A stretch of DNA of 59,430 nucleotides from Candidatus Peregrinibacteria bacterium CG11_big_fil_rev_8_21_14_0_20_49_14 (GCA_002787035.1 PCVP01000018.1:208-59637); one strand, 5' to 3'; counted from the stretch's first letter, positions 7,972-17,142 are shown. Numbers and translations are program-made. Notes: generated by a model not told the origin, from the letters alone.

Positions 7972-9590
7972 ACAGCGACTTTTGTGGCTGCAGGAACGTG
8001 GATCGCCTCTGTTTTTGTTGCACGCATATCCTCTATAAGCAGCTGCGGTTGTGTGTTCCCGTTCCAGTGATTTTTTTGTACGCAACAAATAATATCGAAA
8101 GGTATTCCCGTGCGTATGTCCTTCATTCCCAACCCGAAGCCGACTGCTTTTGTGCCGGCCACCGTACATTGCAAATGCGCACCGTCCGTACCGACACGTC
8201 GAACATCGCCAAGCAGGACGCTCTGCAATAAAAAGCGAGGCTCCGCATTTCCGGCTCCAAACGGTTCCAGTGTGTCGATTGCGTTGCATAAATCCAGAGA
8301 AATGTGATGCGGGGAAAGCAGGGCGTCCACCTGTATGGTCGGCAGTAAGTCCTCATCACATGTGCGCTCTTCTATGTCGGCCTTCAATCTGTCTTGCAGT
8401 TCTTCCAGTGCGCTGAGGGGAAAATTGCATCCTGCCGCCTGCGCATGTCCCCCGAAACGCGTGAGTAGATCCGAGCAGCGTTGCAAGCCTTCCACTACCG
8501 AATAGCATGCGGGACTGCGTAACGATGCCGTGCACTCCGTGCCGCGTATACCAACGACACAACTTGGCTTCCCTGAAGCTTCTGTCAGTCTGCCTGCGAC
8601 AAGTCCTATCATTCCATTCGGATAGTTCTCGTCCGCCGCAAAGAGCAACGGTGAGCGAAAGTCCACGCGAACAACTGCATCTTCGTACAAATCGCGACTT
8701 AACTGTTGTCTTTTTGTATTGAGCTCTTCTATTTCCGCTATGGCATCGCCTCCGGAAAGCAGTGCTTTCAGTGCGAGATCCGGTTCCCCCATTCTTCCCG
8801 CGGCATTAATGCGTGGCGCAATACGAAAGGCGATATCCGTACTTGTACGTGCCTTCGTACTTTCGCGCAGGAGTGCCAACGGTTCGCCTGTCACCTTTTC
8901 AAGTGCAGAAAGCCCCTGGGAGACGAGTTGCCTGTTGAACCCCCGAAGACCCACGAGATCTGCCACAGTTCCGCACATGGCCAATACGCAATCCTCAGCC
9001 TGCTCCTGCCACGGACCTGCCTCCAATGCCTGTACGAGCAGGTATGCCACACCTGCGCCGGAAGGGTGCGGCTCGTTGGCACCGGCTAATGCGGGATGCA
9101 AAATTGCGTATGCGTTTGGCACGCCCTCGCCGAGAGCATGGTGGTCTGTGACAATAACATCCATACCGCCCTGCGTTGCCAGTGCCACTTCTTGCAGTGC
9201 GGATATTCCGTTATCCACCGTAATGAGCAGGGTTACTTTCGATTGTATGAACTCATCTATAATTGCCGAACTCAGACCATATCCGTCGCGCTCTCTGTGA
9301 GGAAGTCGTACGAGAGGATTCATTCCTCTTCGGTTGAAATAACGCACGAGTAACGCAGTGGCCGTAATGCCATCGCAATCATAGTCACCGAAAATTGCCA
9401 CGTGTTCCCTGCATGAAACGGCACGATGTATTCTATCCACCGATTTTTCCATATCGGTAAACGAGGGTTCCGTAACCGGGGCATGCAATTGTCTTTGTCG
9501 GAGAAGTGTCTCGACCATATGTTTTGCATCGAGCTCCGTATGCTCAGGCAAAAGCCATCGTTTTCCCAAAAGAGAGACATTCTCAAACAT
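7968..9590 (-). CDS. recJ: Single-stranded-DNA-specific exonuclease RecJ
   Basis: RecJ degrades single-stranded DNA 5' to 3' in recombination and repair. The 540-residue protein shows the DHH phosphoesterase motifs GDYDCDGITA (about residues 68-77) and VTDHH (about 145-149), and a DHHA1 domain with GGHAQAAG (about 378-385), followed by an OB-like C-terminal domain. Length is typical of the bacterial core enzyme. An extended -10 (TGG then TATTCT) ends 9 bases before ATG 9590, so the message is probably leaderless. Confidence 0.96.
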   Translation of the reverse strand: MFENVSLLGKRWLLPEHTELDAKHMVETLLRQRQLHAPVTEPSFTDMEKSVDRIHRAVSCREHVAIFGDYDCDGITATALLVRYFNRRGMNPLVRLPHRERDGYGLSSAIIDEFIQSKVTLLITVDNGISALQEVALATQGGMDVIVTDHHALGEGVPNAYAILHPALAGANEPHPSGAGVAYLLVQALEAGPWQEQAEDCVLAMCGTVADLVGLRGFNRQLVSQGLSALEKVTGEPLALLRESTKARTSTDIAFRIAPRINAAGRMGEPDLALKALLSGGDAIAEIEELNTKRQQLSRDLYEDAVVRVDFRSPLLFAADENYPNGMIGLVAGRLTEASGKPSCVVGIRGTECTASLRSPACYSVVEGLQRCSDLLTRFGGHAQAAGCNFPLSALEELQDRLKADIEERTCDEDLLPTIQVDALLSPHHISLDLCNAIDTLEPFGAGNAEPRFLLQSVLLGDVRRVGTDGAHLQCTVAGTKAVGFGLGMKDIRTGIPFDIICCVQKNHWNGNTQPQLLIEDMRATKTEAIHVPAATKVAV

Positions 9591-9617
9591 AGGAAAGCCA
9601 GAATACCAGAACCATCC

Positions 9618-10199
9618 TTACGCTCCTACTCTCGTGATTTGTTCCGCTTTTTGTGCACGTCGCATTGTCCAGAGAACCGCTCCTATCATTGTCATTGCAG
9701 CCAATGCTCCGCCTGCGCCCGTCGGAGGCAACGGAGGTGCTCCGCCATGCAGAAACTCAGGACGACTTCCGTAGTACTCCAACGTTTGCTGGTTGGTTTG
9801 TACGCGGTCTACAAGTCTGTTTTCTCTGGTTTGCAACAGTCGAACCGTTTCCAGAAGCTTGAGGTCACTCGCATCCAATCCTCCGAGAGACTGTGCGGTC
9901 GGGGCGGCGGCACGAAGTGTTTCATCGGACCCGATGACAGATTGCAGAAGATCCGCATCATCCAACGCAGAAGCAGTTTCGGGGGTTTGTCGTACCATAA
10001 GAAGTGCTTGCTCGCGCTCGCGACGCTCGGCACTGCGGTCTACCTGATTTGCAATACGAGTCTCCGTTTCTCTGCTGGACGGCGGAAGGAAAAATTCCTT
10101 ACTGAGCAGTACGTCTTCCGGAGTGAAATAGGCAACTGCCTGCAGCGGCAGGAGCATTGCCAGGAGGAGGCCGATAACGTGAGTTTGTTTGCGATTCAT
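9618..10199 (-). CDS. LPxTG-anchored secreted protein
   Basis: A 193-residue exported protein. It has an N-terminal signal peptide (hydrophobic about residues 6-20, ending near AVAYF), a polar helical middle, and a sortase-type C-terminus: LPPTG about 30 residues from the end, a hydrophobic stretch of about 18 residues, then RR. This is the LPxTG cell-wall sorting layout. The frame is open further upstream but TACAAT ends 6 bases before ATG 10199, and a start farther up would run into the previous gene. It follows a calcium-repeat protein on the same strand. No sortase gene is in this window. Confidence 0.8.
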   Translation of the reverse strand: MNRKQTHVIGLLLAMLLPLQAVAYFTPEDVLLSKEFFLPPSSRETETRIANQVDRSAERREREQALLMVRQTPETASALDDADLLQSVIGSDETLRAAAPTAQSLGGLDASDLKLLETVRLLQTRENRLVDRVQTNQQTLEYYGSRPEFLHGGAPPLPPTGAGGALAAMTMIGAVLWTMRRAQKAEQITRVGA

Positions 10200-10227
10200 C
10201 AGAGTATTGTACAGTAAATTTAACATA

Positions 10228-11235
10228 TTAGCAATCCTTTCCTCTGCGTAGCAGGCAGTTAAAGTACTCCTGTTCATCCAAAATACCGTCTCCGTCAGTA
10301 TCTTTTTTCCGTGGATCTGTTTCATTTTTATCCACCAGTCCGTTGAGGTTTTTATCTTCGCCTCGCAGTTCCGTGCCTTTGTTGACCAGACAGAGTCCGT
10401 CACACAGTCCGTCACGATCGCTGTCCCATTCGCGAGGATTCGTTTCATTGTCCTCTATTCTTCCGTTGCGATTGGCGTCTTCTATACCGTCTATGAGTCC
10501 GTCACCGTCGGTATCACGCTTGGTTGGCATGGTTTGAAGACGGAATATTTCCAGTCCGTCCAGTATGCCGTCACCGTCGGAGTCGGAATTGTTCGGGTCC
10601 GACATGAATTCGTTTTCCACCGCCGTGTTCGCACCGTCACCGTCGTTATCCGTTCCTATGGGCAAGGGTTCTTCCGTCATGATGTAACAAGACTCCCCTC
10701 CCTCAAATATTTCTTTCTGATGCCGAATAGTACCTCGCACTTCTCTCACACGATTTAAATCTCTGTCATTCAGATTTTTTGTCACTGAGAATTTTTCTGT
10801 CCTGTTACTTATACTTATTTTATCTCGTTCCTCGCGCTCGCGCTCGGAGAGGAACATCACTCCCGGAAAGCCCTGTTTACGCAGTGCTTGTGCTTCATCA
10901 TAATTCTGAGGAAAGCAGTATCCCCAGTATCGAACCCTTTCTCCGCGTCGTCCGAAAAGAGTGCGACGAGTAATACGAGTGATTTCCTCGGGAATATGAA
11001 TAATGACATTCGTATGCGATGGCATGCTCCGTCCCTCTCGGATTTGCTCCACTGTTATGGTTACCCACTGCTGCTCACGCTGCAAATGGCTCGGAAGTAA
11101 TCTTCCGCTTAATTGCTCTCCTCCTTGTTGGTTGGTACCGAATGCAAACACAATCAGAGCAAGTGAACTTATACCAAGTCCCGTTGTACTCCACTTGAGG
11201 ATTGTATTGATATGAGTGTTTTTTTGCAGAACCAT
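10228..11235 (-). CDS. Membrane-anchored protein with thrombospondin type 3 calcium repeats
   Basis: A 335-residue protein with one N-terminal membrane segment (about residues 15-33), an extracellular beta-type region and, from about residue 200 to the end, a run of aspartate-rich repeats of the form D-x-D-G-D-G-x-x-D (SDSDGDGILDG, DTDGDGLIDG, DTDGDGILDE). These are thrombospondin type 3-like calcium-binding repeats, common in secreted surface proteins. Start at ATG 11235 is set by a perfect TGGTATAAT ending 6 bases upstream. It diverges from dnaJ with the two promoters about 40 bases apart. Confidence 0.85.
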   Translation of the reverse strand: MVLQKNTHINTILKWSTTGLGISSLALIVFAFGTNQQGGEQLSGRLLPSHLQREQQWVTITVEQIREGRSMPSHTNVIIHIPEEITRITRRTLFGRRGERVRYWGYCFPQNYDEAQALRKQGFPGVMFLSEREREERDKISISNRTEKFSVTKNLNDRDLNRVREVRGTIRHQKEIFEGGESCYIMTEEPLPIGTDNDGDGANTAVENEFMSDPNNSDSDGDGILDGLEIFRLQTMPTKRDTDGDGLIDGIEDANRNGRIEDNETNPREWDSDRDGLCDGLCLVNKGTELRGEDKNLNGLVDKNETDPRKKDTDGDGILDEQEYFNCLLRRGKDC

Positions 11236-11298
11236 CAAAATATTATACCAATTTTCCTGTTTCATTGCTAGGCGGCATTTCGCTATCCTCTTGTGCGC

Positions 11299-12369
11299 AT
11301 GGCGAAGGATTATTATCAGATACTGGGTGTACAAAGAAATGCTTCCGCAGAGGAGGTAAAAAAAGCGTACAGAAAAATGAGCAAAGAACTGCATCCGGAT
11401 AAGCACAAGGGCGATAAAGACGTTGAACAGCGCTTTAAAGAGATAAATGAGGCATATGAAGTATTGGGAAATCCCAAGAAAAAGCAGACCTATGACCAGT
11501 TTGGAACCGCAAGCGGGCCGGGAGGAGGAGCAGGTTTTGAAGGGTTTCAGGGCTTTGGAAACGGTGATTTTTCAGGATTTGCCGATATTTTTGAAAGTTT
11601 TTTCGGTGGCGGTGCGGGTGGAGGCGGCGGAAAAAGAAAGCGAAATCGCGGTGAAGATATGGAAGTTGGCATTTCACTTGAATTGAAGGATCTCGTAGAA
11701 GACGCGGAACGCACGATAGAAATTCAAAAAATGGTGGCCTGTGCGGATTGCGACGGGTCCGGCATGGAGAAGGGGTCGAAGAAAATCACATGTAAAGAGT
11801 GTTCGGGAACGGGACAGGTTACAAGGCAGCAGCAATCCTTCTTCGGTACCATTGCGCAGCGCTTTGTGTGTCCGGATTGCCAGGGTGCAGGAGAAGTTCC
11901 CGAAAAAAAATGCGAACACTGCGGTGCCGAAGGCAGAAAGCAGGAGAAGGTTCGTGTAAACATACTTGTCCCCGCAGGCATTCGAGACGGCCAAACTTTG
12001 CGCATTCGTGGGCAGGGCAATGCGGGTCGCCTCGGCGATGAGCCGGGAGATTTGTACGTTCATATTTCCGTACGATCGGATAAGCGTTTCACTCGTGACG
12101 GAGATGATATTCGCAGCGATACGACTATCGCCGTTATCGATGCGATTCTCGGCACACAAATACGAGTCGAAACAGTGCGAGGTCCTGTGGATTTAAAAAT
12201 TCCGGAAGGCACACAGCCCGAACAAACATTGCGGCTGAAAGAGAAGGGGATGCCCGTTGCGGGTTCGAGTCGCAGTGGAAACCACTACGTCAAAATTCAT
12301 GTGGAAATACCTAAAAAATTGTCACGTACGGAAAAAAAGATCATGGAAGAATGGAGAAGTACAAGATAA
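11299..12369 (+). CDS. dnaJ: Chaperone DnaJ (Hsp40)
   Basis: DnaJ stimulates the ATPase of DnaK and delivers unfolded clients. The 356-residue protein has an N-terminal J domain with the HPD tripeptide (about residues 34-36), a Gly/Phe-rich linker (about 70-115), a zinc-binding region with four CxxC motifs (about 150-210: CADCDGSG, CKECSGTG, CPDCQGAG, CEHC), and the C-terminal substrate domains. GTG 11293 is possible, but ATG 11299 is preferred: TATCCT ends 9 bases before it. DnaK and GrpE are not in this window. Confidence 0.96.
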   Translation: MAKDYYQILGVQRNASAEEVKKAYRKMSKELHPDKHKGDKDVEQRFKEINEAYEVLGNPKKKQTYDQFGTASGPGGGAGFEGFQGFGNGDFSGFADIFESFFGGGAGGGGGKRKRNRGEDMEVGISLELKDLVEDAERTIEIQKMVACADCDGSGMEKGSKKITCKECSGTGQVTRQQQSFFGTIAQRFVCPDCQGAGEVPEKKCEHCGAEGRKQEKVRVNILVPAGIRDGQTLRIRGQGNAGRLGDEPGDLYVHISVRSDKRFTRDGDDIRSDTTIAVIDAILGTQIRVETVRGPVDLKIPEGTQPEQTLRLKEKGMPVAGSSRSGNHYVKIHVEIPKKLSRTEKKIMEEWRSTR

Positions 12370-12377
12370 ACAGAAAT

Positions 12378-12929
12378 TTATATATCCAAATTCTCCAGTC
12401 CGTCCTCGTCTTCTATGACGGGTGAAAGCTCTTCTCCTACTTCCGTATTCGTGCGTGCGGCACTTTCATCTTTTAATCGAAGCACAATTTGTCTGTAGTC
12501 GCCTTCTCCGGTGCTTTCGGTGGTAAGGTCTGCCAATGACGGCGTGGCGGCAATGTGCAGGTGCACAATACGTCGGAAGTACGGGCTCATGGGGGCGAGT
12601 GCCACACGAGTACCGGTACGACGAACGAAGTCTGCCTTCTGTTCGGCTATTTTTCGTACCTTGTCTTCTTGCACCCTTCTGTACCCGTCCACATCCAACA
12701 CGATGAACGGACTGCGCTCGAGCTTTTCATGAGATCGAATAATGGCCTTTATAAGGTGCTGCAGCGAGTTGAGTGTTTCACCGTGCCATCCGATTATCTT
12801 ATTCGCTTGCGGCGAATCCATATCCACACGGACTATATCTCCTTCTTCCGTAATCGTAATGCCGTTGCACGGGAGTTCCAATTGTGTGAGGAGCTCCTGA
12901 AGAGTGCTTTCAATCAATGCGGTATCCAT
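12378..12929 (-). CDS. Jag/KhpB-type KH-R3H RNA-binding protein
   Basis: A 183-residue protein with a KH domain carrying I-I-G-W-H-G-E-T-L (about residues 41-49) and a C-terminal R3H domain with R-R-I-V-H (about 115-119), the Jag/KhpB layout. Family members bind RNA and affect cell-wall synthesis and division. Genes for these proteins often sit after yidC; here yidC is about 36 kb away. A TGC-TACGCT extended -10 ends 9 bases before ATG 12929, so the TTG three codons upstream is rejected. The C-terminal tail is acidic. Confidence 0.9.
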   Translation of the reverse strand: MDTALIESTLQELLTQLELPCNGITITEEGDIVRVDMDSPQANKIIGWHGETLNSLQHLIKAIIRSHEKLERSPFIVLDVDGYRRVQEDKVRKIAEQKADFVRRTGTRVALAPMSPYFRRIVHLHIAATPSLADLTTESTGEGDYRQIVLRLKDESAARTNTEVGEELSPVIEDEDGLENLDI

Positions 12930-12981
12930 CGGAAGCAAAGCGTAGCAGTGAGCACGGCTTTTTGAAAACTTCTTTTATCAT

Positions 12982-13009
12982 AAAAAAAGCCTCCGTCGTA
13001 ACGAAAGCC
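12982..13009 (-). terminator. Rho-independent terminator after the HU gene
   Basis: Read on the minus strand, an 8-bp stem (13008-13001 with 12996-12989, including two G-U pairs) closes a 4-base loop and runs straight into seven T residues (12988-12982). The G-U pairs would be mismatches on the plus strand, so the element works for minus-strand transcription from the HU gene. Confidence 0.8.
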
Positions 13010-13035
13010 TTTTTCTCTGCATTAAAAACTCCCGA

Positions 13036-13311
13036 TTAGCGTACAGCGTCCTTGAGAGTCTTACCGGCCTTAAAGGAAGGAACCTTCATGGCAGGGATGG
13101 AAATCCTCTGTGTGGGATTGCGAGGGTTTACACCGGTGCGAGCTTTGCGGTTGCTCACCTTGAAAGTACCGAAACCGGTAATGGTGACGGACTCACCCTT
13201 TTTCAGCTGCTTGGTAATGGTAGAAATAAGTGCATCCAGAGCATCTGCTGCAGCGCGCTTTGTAATACCTGATGCATCTGCGATCGAATTGATCAGATCT
13301 TGTTTAGTCAT
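13036..13311 (-). CDS. HU-family DNA-binding protein
   Basis: A 91-residue histone-like protein that bends and compacts DNA. It has the family's N-terminal helix pair starting MTKQDLINSIADASGITK and the DNA-contact arm motif G-F-G-T-F-K-V-S-N-R-K-A-R-x-G-x-N-P (about residues 47-64). The frame is open 20 codons further upstream, but ATG 13311 gives the standard 90-residue length. A strong minus-strand terminator follows the gene, so it is a monocistronic unit. Confidence 0.96.
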   Translation of the reverse strand: MTKQDLINSIADASGITKRAAADALDALISTITKQLKKGESVTITGFGTFKVSNRKARTGVNPRNPTQRISIPAMKVPSFKAGKTLKDAVR

Positions 13312-13596
13312 ATCGCAGGGGGGGAAAAGAATATGACAACCGCAGTTTACGCCGGCACTTCGCTTGTGCAAGCCAAAAAGTATGTTTTACCATGCTATTT
13401 TACAGCTTGTTTCCGTTAAAATGGCTTACAGAAGCCAAAAAAACTGATCACCAAAGGTAGTCATGAATTCTATACAAAGTGCTGTTTTACGTACGTAGAA
13501 TGCACTCAATCGACAGATTTGTATTCCAATGCCCCCGGAAGAAAGAAGGAATACAATTTTGACAATCTCTTCCTTTCGCCTCTAGTCTCTGGCTCG

Positions 13597-15951
13597 ATGC
13601 CAAAACATCTCGTTATCGTAGAGAGTCCGACAAAGGCGAAGACAATCAAAAGATTTTTGGGAAAAGATTATTCCGTGCATGCGAGCATGGGACACGTACG
13701 AGACCTTCCCAGCCGCACGTTGGCCGTGGACATAGAAAATAATTTCGAAGCGGTCTACGAAGTACCCAAAGACAAAGAGACTGTGGTGAAGAATTTACAG
13801 AAAGAATTGAACGATTCGGAAGACCTTTGGATAGCGACGGATGAAGATCGTGAAGGAGAAGCCATAGGTTGGCATCTTGTGGAAGTGCTGAAACGCAAAA
13901 AAAAGCAGCCCGTGAAGCGTATTGCGTTCCATGAAATTACAGAGACCGCCATTAGGGAAGCCATGGCGAATCCGCGTGAGTTGGATGCAAGCCTTGTGGA
14001 AGCGCAGCAGGCTCGTCGTATTCTCGATAGGTTGGTCGGGTACACTCTCTCCCCTTTTCTCTGGAAGAAGGTGTACAGGGGCCTTTCTGCCGGACGTGTG
14101 CAGTCGGTTGCCGTCCGCATAATCGTAGACAGAGAACGGGAGATTCAGGCGTTTAACGCCGAAGAATACTGGACGGTGGAAGCGCATTTGGAAACAGACA
14201 AAAGCGAAAGTTTCATTGCGCAACTCAAGGAATATGAAGGCAAAAAATGTGCTCCTACCAATAAGAAAGAAGCGCAGCAGGTTCTCGACGGAACAACAGA
14301 CCGTGAATTTTCCGTGGCTGCCATAGAAGAGAAAGAGCTGAAAAAAAATCCTCCCGCTCCGTTTACCACTTCCACATTGCAACAAGAAGCGGGGCGCAAG
14401 CTGAGCTTTTCTGTTAAACAGACCATGGTGGTGGCACAGCAGTTGTACGAAGGAGTGAGCCTTGGAAAGGGGCAAGGGCAGTCGGGTCTCATAACCTACA
14501 TGAGAACAGACAGCGTGAATCTAAGCTCGAAGGCACTGGAGGACGCTGCTCGTACCATCGAAAAATTGTACGGTCGTGAGTACGTTCTTTCCGAACCGCG
14601 AAAATACAAGACAAAAAATAAGTCGGCACAAGAGGCTCATGAAGCAATACGTCCGACCGAAATGGAGCGAACGCCGGAGTCATTGAGCGATGTGTTGGAT
14701 CATCAGCAACTTAAGCTCTACACACTCATATGGAATAGAACCATGGCCACACAAATGGCCTCTGCGGAGCTCAAGAGGGTGGGTGCGGATATAACTGCAG
14801 GTGCGTACACGTTTCGTGCCACAGGCCAAACAATTCTTTTCGACGGTTTCATGCGTGTGTACAGAGAAGATCGCGATGAGCCGGAAGAAGATGAGCGCTC
14901 AGAATCAAAAGAAGCCGACGATGGAGAGAAGTTCCTGCCTCCTCTTTCCGAGGGGCAGCGACTCAAGTGCGACGACATCATTCCGGAGCAGCACTTCACC
15001 AAGCCCCCGCCACGATACACGGAGGCAAGCTTGGTAAAGAAGTTGGAAGAAGAGGGTATCGGTCGTCCGAGTACGTACGCTCCCACTATCAGTACGGTGC
15101 AGCAGCGAGGATACATTACCAAAGAGGGAAAGCAGCTTCTCCCGCAAGATATTGCCTTTACAGTGACAGATCTCCTCGCAGAGCATTTCAGCGATATTGT
15201 TGATCTTAAATTCACGGCGAATATGGAGCAGTCTCTGGATAATATTGCGGAAGGCTCTCAAGATCGTGCGGCATTTTTGGGAGGATTTTACGGTCCTTTT
15301 CAGGCGCTTGTTGCCAAGAAGGGTGACGAAGTAAAAAAAGAAGATGTACTCAAGGAGCGAGAACTGGGCATAGACCCTAAAACAAGCCTGGCGGTCGTGG
15401 TGCGTACGGGACGGTTCGGACCGTACGTGCAACTCGGCAGATTGGAAGATCTTACGGAGGAGGAGAAGAAAAAGAAGGTAAAGCCCAAGAGTGCATCTCT
15501 CCCCGACGGTGTACATAAAGATGAAATTACGTTGGATCAAGCAATGAAATTGTTCGATCTTCCACGAGAGCTTGCCACCATGGAGGGTGAAAAATTGATA
15601 GTGAACACGGGACGATTCGGACCATACTTGCGTCTCGGAAAATTCACATTGTCTCTGCCCAAAGAACTCGATCCGTATTCTGTGACCGGCGAAGAGGCCA
15701 AGGAACTCATAAAAGAAGGGCGAGAAAAAGCCAAAAAAGCGGCAGAGCCACTGAAATCTTTGGGAAAAGACCCTGAAACAGGCGGCGAAATTCAGCTGAA
15801 AGACGGTCGGTACGGTCCGTATGTCTCAGATGGAAAAACCAATGCGTCCCTCGGTAAAAAGTACGGTCCGGATGACATTACATTTGCCATCGCAGTCGAA
15901 CTGCTTGAAAAGAAGCGAAAAAGGCCTCCGCGAAAGTTTAAGAAGAAGTAA
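13597..15951 (+). CDS. topA: DNA topoisomerase I
   Basis: TopA relaxes negative supercoils through a 5'-phosphotyrosine link. The 784-residue protein starts with the TOPRIM domain (KHLVIVESPTKAKTI, residues 3-17), and has the acidic DEDREGE motif (about 84-90) and the active-site tyrosine in GLITYMRTDS (Tyr301). Instead of cysteine zinc ribbons the C-terminus has topoisomerase repeats recognisable by G-R-F/Y-G-P-Y (three copies, about residues 606-760) and a basic tail. ATG 13597 is chosen because TAGTCT ends 8 bases before it; the upstream in-frame extension has no homologous look. Confidence 0.97.
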   Translation: MPKHLVIVESPTKAKTIKRFLGKDYSVHASMGHVRDLPSRTLAVDIENNFEAVYEVPKDKETVVKNLQKELNDSEDLWIATDEDREGEAIGWHLVEVLKRKKKQPVKRIAFHEITETAIREAMANPRELDASLVEAQQARRILDRLVGYTLSPFLWKKVYRGLSAGRVQSVAVRIIVDREREIQAFNAEEYWTVEAHLETDKSESFIAQLKEYEGKKCAPTNKKEAQQVLDGTTDREFSVAAIEEKELKKNPPAPFTTSTLQQEAGRKLSFSVKQTMVVAQQLYEGVSLGKGQGQSGLITYMRTDSVNLSSKALEDAARTIEKLYGREYVLSEPRKYKTKNKSAQEAHEAIRPTEMERTPESLSDVLDHQQLKLYTLIWNRTMATQMASAELKRVGADITAGAYTFRATGQTILFDGFMRVYREDRDEPEEDERSESKEADDGEKFLPPLSEGQRLKCDDIIPEQHFTKPPPRYTEASLVKKLEEEGIGRPSTYAPTISTVQQRGYITKEGKQLLPQDIAFTVTDLLAEHFSDIVDLKFTANMEQSLDNIAEGSQDRAAFLGGFYGPFQALVAKKGDEVKKEDVLKERELGIDPKTSLAVVVRTGRFGPYVQLGRLEDLTEEEKKKKVKPKSASLPDGVHKDEITLDQAMKLFDLPRELATMEGEKLIVNTGRFGPYLRLGKFTLSLPKELDPYSVTGEEAKELIKEGREKAKKAAEPLKSLGKDPETGGEIQLKDGRYGPYVSDGKTNASLGKKYGPDDITFAIAVELLEKKRKRPPRKFKKK

Positions 15952-16447
15952 AGAATCGTCCTATCCAAGACTTCTTCTCCGTAGATTCTTCCTCTTTTTC
16001 TTCGCTGCGAGCCTCCGGCAATGCCAGATGCTGCTGCAAAGAGGCCATAAGCACATTCCCCTCTCGCATACGCTCATTGAGCGACTGCACTATTTCGGTA
16101 AGAGCCTTAATTTGCTCGTCTTTTATCTGCAGTTGCCCCTCTTTGCTTTGCAGTTCTCTCTGCAGCGTCTCAGACATACCTATATTTGCTTTGGAGGACA
16201 TTCCTGCCTTCTTCACAGAGCTTTCATCTTGAGTGTAGTGCTTCTCTATCAGTTCATCTGCTATTTTCCATGAGAAAGGTTGCTTACGCTTCTTTAAATC
16301 TTGTACCTCTGCCGCCGTAGGCCGGATGAGTTTGCGCTTGGGGGATCGTGTTTGTTCTTTCACCACAGATTGAACGAATCTTCGGATGGTAATTTCTGCT
16401 TTGCCTGCGCGGTCGGCAGCTTCTTTTATGGTGAGGTATGTCGGCAT
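15938..16447 (-). CDS. Helix-turn-helix / coiled-coil DNA-binding protein
   Basis: A 169-residue protein with an excisionase/MerR-like helix-turn-helix at the N-terminus (YLTIKEAADRAGKAEITIRR, about residues 4-23), a basic linker (about 32-60), a coiled coil (about 95-135, rich in Q, E and L) and a C-terminal W-I-G-R-F-F tail that could be an amphipathic membrane-contact helix. This layout resembles RacA and KfrA, which bind arrays of DNA sites, but I see no direct homology proof. Its upstream DNA contains six TGATCA palindromes. It overlaps the topA end by 14 bases. Confidence 0.8.
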   Translation of the reverse strand: MPTYLTIKEAADRAGKAEITIRRFVQSVVKEQTRSPKRKLIRPTAAEVQDLKKRKQPFSWKIADELIEKHYTQDESSVKKAGMSSKANIGMSETLQRELQSKEGQLQIKDEQIKALTEIVQSLNERMREGNVLMASLQQHLALPEARSEEKEEESTEKKSWIGRFFTSS

Positions 16448-16464
16448 GGTGAGAATGGGAATGA

Positions 16465-16774
16465 GTATGATCAGATCACGTACTGAGTATGATCATTATA
16501 CGCACGATATCCGTGGGTACTCTTGCGTATGATCATCTGTGATTAAGAGTATGCTCTATTTATACATGGAATGAGTAGGCAGAAGCACTGTTCAGAGAAG
16601 TAAAAATGTTTTTTGACTTCTTTTAGGGCTCGATCAAATTTCAAATACTGAAAATACATCGATCATCCACACCCTATGATCAGGAGTGTGTATTTATCAT
16701 GAGTATGGTCATGAGTATCATCATGTTCTTCGAAATATTTCGGTGTGATCAGATCATGAGCATAGTCATGATCA
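16465..16774. promoter_or_regulatory. Cluster of six TGATCA palindromes
   Basis: TGATCA occurs at 16468, 16490, 16530, 16677, 16746 and 16769 (first base). The first four are preceded by TA, and the first two by GAGTA, so the consensus is GAGTATGATCA. Partial copies (GAGTATG, GATCA) fill the gaps. About 0.1 would be expected by chance in this length. The cluster lies directly upstream of the helix-turn-helix gene at 15938-16447 and is probably its binding array. No gene is credible in 16448-16860. Confidence 0.7.
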
Positions 16775-16860
16775 CTGTCTGCATTACTCATGCATTTACA
16801 TCGAAAGAGCATATTTTCCATTCTCAATACCGATAATCTGAAGTACGCTTGCAGCCGTAA

Positions 16861-16936
16861 AGGCGCGTAGCTCAGCTGGTAGAGCACTGGTCTCCAAAAC
16901 CAGGGGTCGCAGGTTCGAGCCCTGCCGCGCCTGCCA
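16861..16936 (+). tRNA. tRNA-Trp (CCA anticodon)
   Basis: A full cloverleaf: acceptor AGGCGCG pairs with CGCGCCT, D arm GCTC/GAGC, anticodon stem CTGGT/ACCAG with loop CTCCAAA (anticodon CCA, Trp), T arm GCAGG/CCTGC with TTCGAGC loop, discriminator G and an encoded CCA. Its 3' end is repeated twice downstream. Confidence 0.97.
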
Positions 16937-17015
16937 ATAATAACTGATAGACAGAAGGTCTCTCGGTTGATTTCGAGCTGAGGAACGAAGCCGAAAGCAA
17001 GCGATGCCCTGTGGG

Positions 17016-17059
17016 TACAAAACCGGGGGTCGTAGGTTCGAGTCCTACCGCGCCTGCCA
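17016..17059 (+). repeat. Degenerate copy of the tRNA-Trp 3' half
   Basis: From the anticodon loop remnant to the terminal CCA this stretch repeats the 3' half of the tRNA-Trp gene, with compensating changes in the T stem (GTAGG/CCTAC). There is no matching 5' half, so it is not a working tRNA. It looks like an attachment-site remnant left by integration at the tRNA 3' end. Confidence 0.75.
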
Positions 17060-17108
17060 TATCTCTAAATACCTCATTAGCGTTCTGATTACTAAGTAGG
17101 ATGAGAAG

Positions 17109-17142
17109 TTTATCCTGAGCGAGCGTAGCGAGCCGAAGGGAG
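17109..17142 (+). repeat. Intergenic palindromic repeat
   Basis: A stretch reading TTTATCCTGAGCGAGCG then TAGCGAGCCGAAGGGA contains the inverted halves CTGAGCGAG / GCGAGCCGAAG often seen as dispersed intergenic elements. It lies between two copies of the tRNA-Trp 3' end. Function unknown. Confidence 0.4.

Noticed and set aside
16663-16887. A minus-strand frame of 74 codons with repeated HD pairs (D-H-D-Y-A-H-D, T-H-D-H-T-H-D)
   Set aside because: The repeats are a by-product of the TGATCA/TCATGA palindromes, and the frame runs into tRNA-Trp.
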